64,000 nt of DNA from Saccharothrix deserti (GTDB lineage: Bacteria > Actinomycetota > Actinomycetes > Mycobacteriales > Pseudonocardiaceae), in the NCBI RefSeq assembly GCF_009769385.1, contig NZ_VKAB01000002.1, positions 372,001-436,000 on the forward strand, in the 5' to 3' direction. The notes beneath the pieces are model-generated. The model saw only the letters and a list, made by a program, of their open reading frames with translations, was not told the DNA's origin and searched no databases. This document shows positions 42,068 to 51,194 of this stretch, piece after piece. Position numbers and translations under genes: made by a program. The first letter of the stretch is position 1; each line of letters starts with the position of its first letter.

Positions 42068-42382
42068 TCACCGCAGGGCGCGGTCGCAGGCGACGACGAT
42101 CTTCGGGTCGTCGGCCGGGAAGCAGCCCGGCCCGCACCGGCCGGTGGTGGCGAAGTCGCGCATCCCGCCACCGTCGAGTTCGTTCGGGTCTCCGCAGACG
42201 TCCAGGGCGGTGCGCCGCCACGAGTCACCGCCGGTCGCCGTGCAGTCGTCCGCCGGCTTGGTGACGCCTTCGGCACCGGCCACGAGGAACGGCTGGTACG
42301 CCGTGATGCGGACGGACTCCTCAACCGCACCGGGGCCGCTCGCGACGACCTGTAACTCGACCACCGGTGCTGTGATGGCCAT
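42068..42382 (-). CDS. hypothetical Cys-rich protein, 104 residues
   Basis: A frame of 104 residues beginning MAITAPVVELQVVAS with five Cys in the second half (DDCTATGG, LDVCGDP, GRCGPGCF, VACDRAL). GGGGGG lies upstream of the ATG at 42382. No family is recognised. It ends 77 bases before the ThuA remnant on the same strand, so the two may have been one transcription unit. Codon-position GC looks reasonable, but it could be chance. Confidence 0.45.
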   Translation of the reverse strand: MAITAPVVELQVVASGPGAVEESVRITAYQPFLVAGAEGVTKPADDCTATGGDSWRRTALDVCGDPNELDGGGMRDFATTGRCGPGCFPADDPKIVVACDRALR

Positions 42383-42496
42383 GCGTACCCCCCAAGGTGG
42401 TCACCACTTCTGCGCGTTTGACAATATTGACAGAGGCAATCTTGGCATCTGCATGTAAGTCACCACAAGAGACTCTGGTCACTCTGGGCGGTCGAA

Positions 42497-42679
42497 CTAT
42501 CGCTCTACGTCGCCATGGCCGTGCACGTTGCCCATTCCGGCGGGCCGAGCACTGGGCCGTTCACCGTAATGGGATTCCGCGTTCGGCCCGTTCCGCCAGG
42601 GAGCGAGCGGGATGACGAAGTAGGTCATGCGCTTGCCGGGCACTCCCCCACCGTCCACCACCGTGCGGCGGGAAGTCAT
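42497..42679 (-). CDS. small hypothetical ORF, 60 residues
   Basis: A 60-residue frame (MTSRRTVVDGGGVPGKRMTY at its start) whose ATG at 42679 is preceded by GATGAGGAGA, a strong ribosome site five bases away. There is no signal peptide, helix or Cys. It is Gly/Arg/His-rich toward the C-terminus (GMGNVHGHGDVER). It is divergent from the S4-domain gene. The good ribosome site is the only argument for expression. Confidence 0.4.
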   Translation of the reverse strand: MTSRRTVVDGGGVPGKRMTYFVIPLAPWRNGPNAESHYGERPSARPAGMGNVHGHGDVER

Positions 42680-42758
42680 GCGCTCTCCTCATCGCCGGTC
42701 TTGGCCGGCGCGAGCGCGGTGTTCGGACCGATCCGCACACAGGCCATGATGTACGACT

Positions 42759-43133
42759 GTGGAGTCCACCCGTGTGGATCGCTGGCTCTGGGCGGTCCGG
42801 CTGACCAAGACCCGATCCGACGCCGCCGCGGCCTGTCGGGGTGGACACGTGCGCGTCAACGACCGGCCGGCCAAGCCCGCCACCACCGTGTCGCCCGGCG
42901 ACGAGGTGCGTGCCCGCGTGGGCGAGACGACCCGGATCGTGGAGGTCGTGCGGGTCATCCAGAAACGGGTCGGCGCGGCCGACGCGTCCACGTGCTTCAT
43001 CGACCGGACGCCACCACCGCCACCGCCGACGGAAGCGCCCGCACCCGTCGCCCGCCGCGAGCGCGGCGCCGGGCGGCCGACCAAGCGGGAACGCCGCGTG
43101 CTGGACAAGTTCCGCACCACCGGTCAGCCCTGA
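42759..43133 (+). CDS. S4-domain RNA-binding protein (Hsp15-like)
   Basis: A 124-residue cytosolic protein with an S4 domain at about 4-70: TRVDRWLWAVRLTKTRSDAA, GHVRVNDRPAKPATTVSPGD. Hsp15/RqcH-partner proteins of this size bind 50S subunits carrying stalled nascent chains. A proline run (TPPPPPPT) leads into a basic tail (ARRERGAGRPTKRERRVLDK), as in other actinomycete members. GTG at 42759 is the start that keeps the S4 domain complete. Confidence 0.88.
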   Translation: MESTRVDRWLWAVRLTKTRSDAAAACRGGHVRVNDRPAKPATTVSPGDEVRARVGETTRIVEVVRVIQKRVGAADASTCFIDRTPPPPPPTEAPAPVARRERGAGRPTKRERRVLDKFRTTGQP

Positions 43134-43335
43134 CCACTCCCCCGTCCGGCGCAGCGCGAACGGGCGTCGTTCCCGCACCGGGAAATCACATACATGAATG
43201 CCCCACGGCCCGTCGACGCCATTCGACTCGGCCGTTCGATTCGTTCGAACAGCTCAGCGCCACAATTTCGAACGGAATTCGACGAGGGAATCGAACGCGA
43301 CAATCCACTGAATTCCGCGACCACTCCCGCAATCG

Positions 43336-43365
43336 TTGACAGAGCGGATATCCCGCTTGTACGTT
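43336..43365 (+). promoter_or_regulatory. promoter with embedded palindrome before the pectate lyase
   Basis: TTGACA (43336-43341) and TACGTT (43360-43365) are spaced by 18 bases. Between them lies the palindrome AGCGG-ATATC-CCGCT (43343-43357), ideally placed for a repressor. The pectate lyase starts 34 bases after the -10 element. Confidence 0.5.
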
Positions 43366-43398
43366 TTCGTCACCGCTGCCACCGAAGAGGAGGCACAC

Positions 43399-44199
43399 GT
43401 GCACGAAAAAACCAAGCTGCCGATTCGGCGGTTACTGTCCGCGGCCGCGGCGTTCGCCATCGCCGCGGTGCTGACCACGGCGGTCGCGCCTAGCGGCTCC
43501 GCGGCAGGCAGCACCTTTCCGTCAGCGAAAGGCACGCAGCCGGTCAGCACGAAGATCAAGGTCGGCACCACGCCGTACGACGGGGGCATGAAGCGGTTCT
43601 ACGGCACCGGCGCCCTCGGTGACGGCGGCCAGGAGGAGGGCAAGAGCCCGCTGTTCGAACTGGCCAACGGCGCCACGCTGTCCAACGTCATCCTCGGCTA
43701 CCCCGCCTCCGACGGCATCCACTGCCTCGGCACCTGCACGCTCAACAACGTGTGGTGGGAGGACGTCGGCGAGGACGCGGCGACGCTGAAGGGGTCCTCG
43801 TCGTCGCAGAAGATGACGGTGAACGGCGGCGGCGCGCGCAAGGCGTCGGACAAGGTGTTCCAGCACAACGGGCCGGGCACGATCCACATCCGCAATTTCC
43901 AGGTGGACGACTTCGGCAAGCTGTACCGGTCGTGCGGCAATTGCGGCACGCAGTACAAGCGCCACGTCATCCTGGAAAACGTGACGGCGTACTCGCCGGG
44001 CAAGGTGCTGGCGGGCATCAACACGAACTACGGCGACACCGCGCGCTATTCCGGGATCACCATCGTCGGCGACAGCAGCCGGAACATCGTGATCTGCGAG
44101 AAGTACAAGGGCGTCACCAGCGGTGAGCCGACGAAGATCGGCAGCGGTGCGGACAGCACCAACTGCCTCTACTCGTCGTCCAACATCACCTACCGGTAG
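43399..44199 (+). CDS. secreted PL3 pectate lyase
   Basis: A 266-residue secreted enzyme that cleaves polygalacturonate by beta-elimination. The signal peptide covers about residues 1-38 (IRRLLSAAAAFAIAAVLTTAVAPSGSAAG). The mature domain is a compact beta-helix with PL3 signatures: LFELANGATLSNVILGYPAS, GIHCLGTCTLNNVWWEDVGEDAATLKG (in two parts GIHCLGTCTLNNVWW and EDVGEDAATLKG), and FQHNGPGTIHIRNFQVDDFGKLYRSCGN (FQHNGPGTIHI and FQVDDFGKLYRSCGNC). GTG at 43399 has GAGGAGG 6 bases upstream. It fits the pectin-using genes near 5-17 kb though it is 26 kb away. Confidence 0.94.
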   Translation: MHEKTKLPIRRLLSAAAAFAIAAVLTTAVAPSGSAAGSTFPSAKGTQPVSTKIKVGTTPYDGGMKRFYGTGALGDGGQEEGKSPLFELANGATLSNVILGYPASDGIHCLGTCTLNNVWWEDVGEDAATLKGSSSSQKMTVNGGGARKASDKVFQHNGPGTIHIRNFQVDDFGKLYRSCGNCGTQYKRHVILENVTAYSPGKVLAGINTNYGDTARYSGITIVGDSSRNIVICEKYKGVTSGEPTKIGSGADSTNCLYSSSNITYR

Positions 44200-44224
44200 C
44201 CCTCGCGCGCACGAACCGGTGAAA

Positions 44225-44259
44225 CGGGCGAGGCCGTCGCGACCGCGCGGCCTCGCCCG
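44225..44259. terminator. bidirectional hairpin terminator
   Basis: A perfect 12-bp stem (44225-44236 with 44248-44259, arm CGGGCGAGGCCG) between the convergent pectate lyase and sugar dehydrogenase genes. Confidence 0.75.
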
Positions 44260-44266
44260 ATCGCGT

Positions 44267-46525
44267 CTACCGCCTGGTGAACCGCCGGTACTGCTCGGCG
44301 ACCACGTCGGCGGACGTCGCGACGTCCAGGAACATCAGCGAGTCCATCCGGCACGTGCAGGGGTTCCGCTCCGCGGTGTCCTGCGGGAAGCTCCCGCCCA
44401 CCTTGATGCCCCTCGGATCGGTGGGCGAGGTGCCGGTCCCGTCGACCTGCCAGGGATCACCCGGGACGGCGTAGAACCCCGGCAGCGGCTTGCCGTCGCG
44501 GTAGAGCGCCATCTGGCCTGTCGTGTAGTCGAACGTGGCGGCCAGGTGCACCCAGCGGTCCTGCGGCAGCGCCTCCCGCCAGTCCATCTCGGCGGCGTAC
44601 GTCTGCGACGCGCCGCCGTCGATCCGACGTCCGAGCGCGACCAGCCGCATCTCCCCGTTGACCTCGAAGGCCTCGATGAGCGCCCGAACGGAGTGCCCGT
44701 CGGAGTTCCCGCTCAGCAGGCCCGCGAGCCCGACCGCGCCGTAACCGGGGCTGGGGTTCTCGCCGGTCATCTTGAACCAGCCCATGATCGTGATCCCCTT
44801 GGCGCCGTTGAACGCCCGCAACGACTCGGCGCCGTCCTCGTCCCACACCCCCGCCTTCCAGTCGTCGTTCTCACCGGGCGACGGCCGCAACACCAGGGCG
44901 TTGTTGCTGCCCGGGAACGCGCTGTCGTCAACGCGCATCTCCTCGCCGCCGTTGATCAGCCGGAACAGGGTCCGGGACTCGCCGAGGTCGATCTCGCGGG
45001 CGTCGTCGACCGGGAACGGGTGGTCGAAGTCGTAGTGCGCGACCAGGTCGCGGGCGACGGCCTGGGTGACCTCGGTCCGCGGACCGGTGCGGGTGCCGAC
45101 GACCTTCCAGAGCCGACCGTCGGCCTTGGTCAGCAGGTACAGCTCACCGGCCGCGTCGGTGCCGAACCGCAGGTCCACCCGACCGTCGCCGACGAAGTTC
45201 GTCATCCGCTTCACGTTGCCGTCGGTGTCGAACAGCTGCAGCTCGTGCAGCGGCGCCATGGGCTTGCCGCGCCTCATCTGCGACACCTCGGTGTAGAAGA
45301 CACGGCCGTCCACCAGGTCACCGAAGACGTACTTGCCGCGCAACTGCGGCACGGCGCGGCCCCGGTAGACCTGGCCGCCGGAGATGGCGTGCCCGCTGTC
45401 GGACGAGCAGGACCACCCCGCCGGCGGGTCGTGGTCGTAGGCCGCCACCGGGTAGACGTAGCCGTACCGGGCGTCGTCGGCCGGCAGCGGGTACAGGCGG
45501 CACTGGTCCTCACGGCGGAACGTGAACGCGCCCTCCCGCCTGCTCCAGCCGAGGTTGTCGCCCGCGCGGACCTCGTACACGGCCTCGATGGCGTGCTGGC
45601 CGATGTGCCCCAGGTACATGGCGTGGCTGCCGCCCCGGTCCCAGGTGAACCGGTGCGGGTCGCGCATCCCGTAGGCGTAGATCTCGCCGAGCGCGCCGGG
45701 CCGCCCGACGAACGGGTTGGCCCGCGGGATGCCGTACCGACCGCCGGGCCCGTTCGTGCCCAGCGGGTCGATGCGCAGGATCTTGCCCGCCGGGTTGCCG
45801 AGGTCCTGCGGCACGTCGGAACTCACGCCCAGGCCGCCGTCCCCGACGGCCAGGTACAGCAGGCCGTGGTCGGGATCGCCGCGCCGGGCGTTCGGGTTGA
45901 AGTCGATCTGCTGCACGGCGTGGGTCGTGGTGCCGAAGCCGTAGCGGAACAGCTCGCGCCGGGAACCGGTGAACACGTCGGCGGACGGGTCGTCGGCCGT
46001 CCACTCCGTCACCACGCTCTGCACGACGGCGTTGGGCTGGTTGGGGTAGGTCGGCGTCTCGGTGTCGATCGCGCCCTTGCCCTCGGTGTGCGTGGTGTAG
46101 AGCTTGCCGTTGCGCGCGAACTCGGGGTGGAACGCGACGAACCCGAACCCGCTGCCCATCCCGCGTGCGGCCCAGAAGTTGGGGAACCGGGACACGAGGT
46201 CGAGGTAGAGGTGCGGCGTGCCGCCGTCCAGCAGGTACAGCGGGCCGTTGAGGTCCGGCACGTACAGCCGGCCGGACCGGTCGGGCACCTCACCGACGAA
46301 GTTGATCCGGTTGTGCCGGACGAGCCGGTGATCGGTGGTCGGCGGGGTCGGGGTGGACTCGGGCAGTTGTGCGACCTCGGCCAGCACGAGGCCGAGACGG
46401 GACTGGATCGGGTCTTGCGGGATCGGGTCGGCTATCGGGTCGTCCGGTGCGCTCGACGCCGGCGCCGCGGTCGCGAGGACCACGGCCGCGGCGGCCAAAC
46501 CGGCCCACCATCTGCGCTTGCCCAT
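44267..46525 (-). CDS. secreted glucose/sorbosone dehydrogenase-like protein with C-terminal LamG domain
   Basis: A 752-residue exported protein. Signal peptide 1-25 (RRWWAGLAAAAVVLATAAPASS). Residues about 60-510 form a GSDH-type beta-propeller (FVAFHPEFARNGKLYTTHTE, DHGLLYLAVGDGGLG, GKILRIDPLG, YAYGMRDPHRFTWD), the fold of PQQ-dependent sugar dehydrogenases. Residues about 530-740 are a LamG/concanavalin-like module (VAHYDFDHPFPVDD, DRWVHLAATFDYTTGQMALYRDGKPL, split here as DRWVHLAATFDYTTG and QMALYRDGKPL). ATG at 46525 has GGGGAGGAGA upstream. It is the last gene after the Liv-type transporter, 54 bases away. The substrate, and whether it uses PQQ, are unknown. Confidence 0.85.
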   Translation of the reverse strand: MGKRRWWAGLAAAAVVLATAAPASSAPDDPIADPIPQDPIQSRLGLVLAEVAQLPESTPTPPTTDHRLVRHNRINFVGEVPDRSGRLYVPDLNGPLYLLDGGTPHLYLDLVSRFPNFWAARGMGSGFGFVAFHPEFARNGKLYTTHTEGKGAIDTETPTYPNQPNAVVQSVVTEWTADDPSADVFTGSRRELFRYGFGTTTHAVQQIDFNPNARRGDPDHGLLYLAVGDGGLGVSSDVPQDLGNPAGKILRIDPLGTNGPGGRYGIPRANPFVGRPGALGEIYAYGMRDPHRFTWDRGGSHAMYLGHIGQHAIEAVYEVRAGDNLGWSRREGAFTFRREDQCRLYPLPADDARYGYVYPVAAYDHDPPAGWSCSSDSGHAISGGQVYRGRAVPQLRGKYVFGDLVDGRVFYTEVSQMRRGKPMAPLHELQLFDTDGNVKRMTNFVGDGRVDLRFGTDAAGELYLLTKADGRLWKVVGTRTGPRTEVTQAVARDLVAHYDFDHPFPVDDAREIDLGESRTLFRLINGGEEMRVDDSAFPGSNNALVLRPSPGENDDWKAGVWDEDGAESLRAFNGAKGITIMGWFKMTGENPSPGYGAVGLAGLLSGNSDGHSVRALIEAFEVNGEMRLVALGRRIDGGASQTYAAEMDWREALPQDRWVHLAATFDYTTGQMALYRDGKPLPGFYAVPGDPWQVDGTGTSPTDPRGIKVGGSFPQDTAERNPCTCRMDSLMFLDVATSADVVAEQYRRFTRR

Positions 46526-46579
46526 CGTTGTCTCCTCCCCTGGGGGTGGTGCGAAGGACCGGCGGCGGATAGGCCCTCT

Positions 46580-47320
46580 TCACTCGTTCCTGTTGTGCAC
46601 GGCGCGACCGAGGTACAGCTCGCCCAGCCGCGGGTCGGAGAGCAGGTCGCCCGCCGGGCCGCTGATGTGCACCCGGCCCAGGTCGAGCACGCAGCCCAGG
46701 TCCGCGACCTCCAGCGCGCGGCGGGCGTTCTGCTCGACCAGCAGCACGGCCGTGCCCGCGTCGCGCATCCGGACGATCTGCTCGAACACGGTGGCGGTGG
46801 CCTTCGGGTCCAGGCCCATCGACGGCTCGTCCAGCAGGACCACGCGCGGGCTGACCATGAGCGAACGGGCGAACTCGACCTGCTTCTGCTGCCCGCCCGA
46901 CAACGCGCCCGCGAGCGCGTCCCACCGGTCGCCGACGACCGGGAACAGCGTCCGGACGAAGTCGACCCGTTCGGCCACCTTCGCCTTGTCCCGCACGGTG
47001 TACGCGCCGAGGAGGACGTTCTCCCCCACCGTCATCTCGCGGAACACGCTGTGCCCTTGCAGCACGTGCGACAGGCCCGCGGTCAGCAGTTCCTGCGGTC
47101 CGCGCCCGGTGACGTCCCGCCCGTCGAGCACGATCCGGCCGGCGCGGGGCGCGAGCAGCCCGCTGGCCACCTTGAGCACGGTGGACTTGCCCGCGCCGTT
47201 CGGACCGACGAGGCACACCACGGACGCGGCGGGCACGCGCACGGTCAGCCCGCGCAGCACCAGCGCCGCGCGACCGTAGCCGGCCTCGACGTCGACGAGT
47301 TCGAGCAGGTCAGCCGCCAA
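46580..47320 (-). CDS. livF: branched-chain amino acid-type ABC transporter ATPase LivF
   Basis: A 246-residue HAAT-family ATPase. Walker A GPNGAGKST, signature LSGGQQKQVEFARSL, Walker B VVLLDEPSMGLDP. The TTG at 47320 overlaps the LivG gene by 11 bases and is the likely start, as the next candidate would cut into the first strand. LivF-type proteins end with a short tail (RLGELYLGRAVHNRNE). Works with the LivG ATPase and LivHM permeases directly upstream. Confidence 0.92.
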   Translation of the reverse strand: MAADLLELVDVEAGYGRAALVLRGLTVRVPAASVVCLVGPNGAGKSTVLKVASGLLAPRAGRIVLDGRDVTGRGPQELLTAGLSHVLQGHSVFREMTVGENVLLGAYTVRDKAKVAERVDFVRTLFPVVGDRWDALAGALSGGQQKQVEFARSLMVSPRVVLLDEPSMGLDPKATATVFEQIVRMRDAGTAVLLVEQNARRALEVADLGCVLDLGRVHISGPAGDLLSDPRLGELYLGRAVHNRNE

Positions 47321-48056
47321 GGTAGGCCGCCAGCACGAGGGGGTCGGCGCGGACGGTGTCCGGTGGGCCCTCGGCGATCGGCCGGCCCCGGTCGAACACG
47401 ACCACGTGATCGGACAAGCTCATCACCACGTCCATGTTGTGCTCCACGATCAGGAAGGTCCGGCCTTCGGCGTTCAGCTCGCGCACCAGCGTGCCGATGC
47501 GCTCGATCAACGCCGGGTTCACGCCGCCGGCGGGCTCGTCGAGGAGGATCGTCTCGGGGTCCGCCATCAGCACGCCCGCCAGTTCCAGCAGCTTCTGCTG
47601 GCCGTAGGACAGGTCGCGGGCCTCGACGTCGGCCAGGTGCTCGATGCCGACGCGGGTCAGCAGCTCCATCGCCCGCTCCACGTCGGCCTTGCGGCGTGCG
47701 GGCGCGAGCGCGCGCAGCACCGAGCCCGGTCGGACCGCCACCAGCAGGTTCTCCACGGCGGTGAGGCGCGGGAAGACCCGGCAGAGCTGGAAGCTGCGGC
47801 CGATGCCGGCGTGCGCGATCTTGTGCGCGCCCCGTCCGGTGATGTCGCGGCCGTGGTAGGTGACCGTGCCCGCGTCCGGTTTGACCATGCCGGTGACGCA
47901 GTTGAAGAACGTCGTCTTGCCCGAGCCGTTCGGCCCGATCAGGGCGTTGATCCGGCCGTGCTGGAACGTCACGGACGCGTCGTCCACCGCCCGCACGCCG
48001 CCGTACGACTTGGTGAGACCTTCGGTCCGCAGCCCGTCTTCTCCTGGCGTGCTCAC
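47310..48056 (-). CDS. livG: branched-chain amino acid-type ABC transporter ATPase LivG
   Basis: A 248-residue HAAT-family ATPase. Walker A GPNGSGKTT, the LivG-typical FQLCRVFPRLTAVENLLVA, signature LSYGQQKLLELAGVL, Walker B TILLDEPAGGVNP. GTG at 48056 overlaps the LivM stop as GTGA. Confidence 0.93.
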   Translation of the reverse strand: MSTPGEDGLRTEGLTKSYGGVRAVDDASVTFQHGRINALIGPNGSGKTTFFNCVTGMVKPDAGTVTYHGRDITGRGAHKIAHAGIGRSFQLCRVFPRLTAVENLLVAVRPGSVLRALAPARRKADVERAMELLTRVGIEHLADVEARDLSYGQQKLLELAGVLMADPETILLDEPAGGVNPALIERIGTLVRELNAEGRTFLIVEHNMDVVMSLSDHVVVFDRGRPIAEGPPDTVRADPLVLAAYLGG

Positions 48057-49075
48057 CGGCGCACCTCCTCGGCCAGTTCCTCCTGCGTGACCTCGCGGAT
48101 GGACGCCTGTTTGGGCCGCAGCCGGGCCACGAGCCCTCTGACGGCCGGGATGATCCCGTCCGGCAGGAACAGCACCACCGCCGCGAGCAGCACGCCCATC
48201 GCGACCAGGTGCATCTGCGTGTCGCCGTACTGGGCTTTGAAGAACTCGGTGGCGTAGCCGACGACGACCGCGCCGACGAGCGGCCCGAACAGGCTGCGCA
48301 CGCCACCGAGCAGGCTCATCAGCACCATGTTCGAGCCGACCAGGATGGAGAACTGGAAGATCGGGTCGAGGAAACCGAACCACAGCGCGTACAGGCCGCC
48401 GCCCAGCGCGGTGAAGAACGCCGACACCACGAACGCCGCCAGCTTGTACCGCACCGTCGGCACGCCGAGCGAGCGCGCCTTGTCCTCGTCCTCCCGGATG
48501 CCCTTGAGGCCCATGCCGAAGCGCGAGCGGTCGATCGCCCACCAGCACAGCAGCATCACCGCGAGCAACGCCGCGTGCAGGTAGAAGAACCGCTGGTGTT
48601 GCTCAGGTCGCAACACCTCGGGGCCGAACGGACGCGGCACGCGCAGCCCGTCCGAACCGCCGGTCACCGATTCCCAGCTCTGGAACACCAGCAGCAGGAC
48701 CAGCACCAACGCGATCGACACGATCACGAACGACGCGCCGCGCACCCGCAGCGCGGCGATGCCGACGGGCACCGCGAGCACCGCCACCACCACCCCGCCG
48801 AGCAGCAGCGCGACCCACGGGTTGACCTCCGCGCGCAGGATCAGCAGCCCGGTGGCGTAACCCCCGAGGCCGGAGTACGCGGCGTGGCCCAGGGAGATGT
48901 AGCCGGTGAACCCGCCGACGAAGTTCCACGCCGTGGCCAGCACCGCGTAGCTGATGATCACCACGCCGACCGACAGCACGAACGGGTCCGAGGCGATGCC
49001 CGGGAACACGACCACGAAGGCCACCAGGACGATCAGGCCGACAGATTTGACGACCTTCTCAGAAGCGCTGCGCAA
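48053..49075 (-). CDS. livM: branched-chain amino acid-type ABC transporter permease LivM
   Basis: A 340-residue permease with about nine helices, starting with FVVVFPGIASDPFVLSVGVV and carrying the LivM signature WNFVGGFTGYISLGHAAYSG and the ATPase-docking loop LKGIREDEDKARSLGV. TTG at 49075 lies inside the end of livH (17-base overlap) and keeps the first helix intact. The tail (RPKQASIREVTQEELAEEVRR) is charged. Confidence 0.9.
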   Translation of the reverse strand: MRSASEKVVKSVGLIVLVAFVVVFPGIASDPFVLSVGVVIISYAVLATAWNFVGGFTGYISLGHAAYSGLGGYATGLLILRAEVNPWVALLLGGVVVAVLAVPVGIAALRVRGASFVIVSIALVLVLLLVFQSWESVTGGSDGLRVPRPFGPEVLRPEQHQRFFYLHAALLAVMLLCWWAIDRSRFGMGLKGIREDEDKARSLGVPTVRYKLAAFVVSAFFTALGGGLYALWFGFLDPIFQFSILVGSNMVLMSLLGGVRSLFGPLVGAVVVGYATEFFKAQYGDTQMHLVAMGVLLAAVVLFLPDGIIPAVRGLVARLRPKQASIREVTQEELAEEVRR

Positions 49076-49937
49076 GGCGGCCTCCGAAGAACCCCTGCGG
49101 ACGCAGGATCAGCGTCACGAACAGCGCGGCGTAGAAGAACGTCTGCGCCCACGTCGTGCCGAGCGGGATCTGGAGCAGGTTCTGCCCCACACCCAGCAAC
49201 AACGCCGCGATGGCCGCGCCCGCGACACTGCCCAGCCCGCCGACGACGATGATCGCCATCAGCGGACCGATCCAGTGCCAGTGCAGCGACGGGTAGATCG
49301 TGGAGTCCAACGCGAGCGCGGTCCCGCCGACGGCGGCGGTGGCCAGGCCGAGCCCGAAGCCGAACCCGGCGACCCGGTCGGTGTCCACGCCCAGCAGCCG
49401 GGCCGCCTCACGGTGCTGCATCGTCGCCCGCAGCGCCTGGCCGAACCTGGTCACCTTGAGCAGCACGTGCAGCCCGACCAGCGTCACCGCGGCCAGGCCG
49501 AACGCGATCAGCTTGACCAGCGCGACGCTCGCGCCGAACAGCTCCAGCCGTGCGCCCGAGTAGGACAGCGGTATCCGGCGGTGCGTGCCGGTGAAGACGA
49601 ACCCCAGCGCGCCCTCCACGGCCAGCGCCACCGCGAACGTCAGCAGCACCGACATCATCGTCAACGTGGCCGGGCGCAGCCGTGCGACCAGCAGCCGCTG
49701 CACCGCCACACCGAGGACGAAGAACAGCGGCACCGTCACCAGCAGCGACAGCATCGGGTCCAGTCCGGTGTGGACGGTGAACGTCCAGGCCAGGTACGCG
49801 GCCAGGACCAGGAACGCCGAGTGCGCGATCATCACCACGCGCATCACGCCGAAGTAGAGGGTGAGACCGGCGGCCAGCAGGGCGTAGAGACCGCCCATGA
49901 GCACGCCGAGGACGAGGCTCTGGAAGACGAGGGACAC
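49059..49937 (-). CDS. livH: branched-chain amino acid-type ABC transporter permease LivH
   Basis: A 292-residue permease with about eight helices, starting LVFQSLVLGVLMGGLYALLA, the usual LivH N-terminus. The docking loop is ALRATMQHREAARLLGVDTD. GTG at 49937 has GAGG 5 bases away and lies 6 bases after the end of the solute-binding gene. It forms the membrane channel with LivM. Confidence 0.92.
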   Translation of the reverse strand: MSLVFQSLVLGVLMGGLYALLAAGLTLYFGVMRVVMIAHSAFLVLAAYLAWTFTVHTGLDPMLSLLVTVPLFFVLGVAVQRLLVARLRPATLTMMSVLLTFAVALAVEGALGFVFTGTHRRIPLSYSGARLELFGASVALVKLIAFGLAAVTLVGLHVLLKVTRFGQALRATMQHREAARLLGVDTDRVAGFGFGLGLATAAVGGTALALDSTIYPSLHWHWIGPLMAIIVVGGLGSVAGAAIAALLLGVGQNLLQIPLGTTWAQTFFYAALFVTLILRPQGFFGGRLAQRF

Positions 49938-49943
49938 CCGGCC

Positions 49944-51170
49944 TCACCACGCGGGCTTCGGGTAGACCAGCTCGGCTTCCTTGGCGTCGGCGGGCAGCAC
50001 GATGCGGATCTTGCCGCCCACGTACTGCTGGATGAGGTGCGCGCCCTGCGGCCGGCCGGCACCGTCCCAGCGCAACGGGCCGACGACGGTCTCCACCTCG
50101 TTGCCGTGCAGCCAGTCGATCATCTTGCGCTGGCACTCGTTGGACGGGTCGGCGCAACCGGCGGCGTCGACGGCGGCGGCGACGACCTGGCCGGTGGTCC
50201 AGGCGTTGGCCTCGTCCTCGGTGGGCGCGGTGCCGTGCTCGCGGGTGTAGAACTCGACGAACTCCTGGTTGGACGGGTAGTCCGCTTCGGGCGTGTAGCC
50301 GGTCGGGGACAGGATCCCCTCGGTCTGCGCGCCGATCGCCTTGGGGAACTCGGGGTTGGTCGGCGCGGTGGAGAACGCGGCCAGCTTCGGCTGGTAGTCG
50401 AGCTGCCGGAGGGCGACGATGAGGTTCACCGCGTCCTGGTACTGGGTGCCGCCGACCACGACGTCCGCACGCGAGTCGGCGATCTTGGCTGCGATGGAGC
50501 CGAAGTCGGTGGTGTTCGGCGGGTACACCTCGTCCACCACGGTCCGGACACCGGCCTTGGCCAGTTTCTCCTTGAGACCGTTGGCGGTGCCCTGGGCGAA
50601 CGGATCGTCCATCGCGGCGTACGCGGCCGTCTTGGGCCGGGTGGCCTCGGGCATCGCGAGGATCGCCTCGGCCAGGTGGTTGTAGTGGTCCTGCGCGACG
50701 GCCGGCGCGGCGTAGAACAGGTTGTCGAAGCCCTGGTTGAACACCTCGGCCGCGGCGCCCGCCGGTTCCACGAACAGGAAGCCGTAGTCGCGGGCCACCT
50801 GCGCGGCCGGGATGACCAGGCGGGTGGAGAACGGGCCGAAGACGAGGTCGACGCCGTCGGAGTTGATGAGCTTCTCGTAGTCGGCGGCGACCCGGTCGGC
50901 GTTGGACTGGTCGTCCAGGATGGTCAGCTCGACCTGGCGGCCCAGCAGCCCGCCGTTGTCGTTGACGTGCTTGGCCCACGCCTCGTAGCCGCGCTGCACG
51001 CCCTTGCCCGGTTCGGAGAAATCGCCGGTCAGGGGTAACGAGACGCCGATCCGGATCGGTCCGTCACCCCCGGCCCCGCTCTCGGCCGGTCGTCCGCCGA
51101 AGCACCCGGCGACCAGCAGCGCCGCCGCCGCGCCGAGGGCGCCGATCCGGAGCCCGTTAGCGATGTCCAT
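49944..51170 (-). CDS. livK: Leu/Ile/Val-family (Peripla_BP_6) solute-binding lipoprotein
   Basis: A 408-residue exported binding protein. Lipobox LLVAGC near residue 21 gives a lipid anchor. The mature part has the type I fold typical of HAAT binding proteins (IRIGVSLPLTGDFSEPGKGV, GLLGRQVELTILDDQSNADR, YGFLFVEPAGAAAEVF). ATG at 51170 is chosen because it gives a normal signal sequence; the frame opens at 51245. Ligands of this family include amino acids, amides, urea and aromatic acids, so the substrate is open. An AAGCGCTTT palindrome lies 25 bases upstream. Confidence 0.92.
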   Translation of the reverse strand: MDIANGLRIGALGAAAALLVAGCFGGRPAESGAGGDGPIRIGVSLPLTGDFSEPGKGVQRGYEAWAKHVNDNGGLLGRQVELTILDDQSNADRVAADYEKLINSDGVDLVFGPFSTRLVIPAAQVARDYGFLFVEPAGAAAEVFNQGFDNLFYAAPAVAQDHYNHLAEAILAMPEATRPKTAAYAAMDDPFAQGTANGLKEKLAKAGVRTVVDEVYPPNTTDFGSIAAKIADSRADVVVGGTQYQDAVNLIVALRQLDYQPKLAAFSTAPTNPEFPKAIGAQTEGILSPTGYTPEADYPSNQEFVEFYTREHGTAPTEDEANAWTTGQVVAAAVDAAGCADPSNECQRKMIDWLHGNEVETVVGPLRWDGAGRPQGAHLIQQYVGGKIRIVLPADAKEAELVYPKPAW

Positions 51171-51194
51171 CGTCCACCCGTCGTCGAGGGATGA

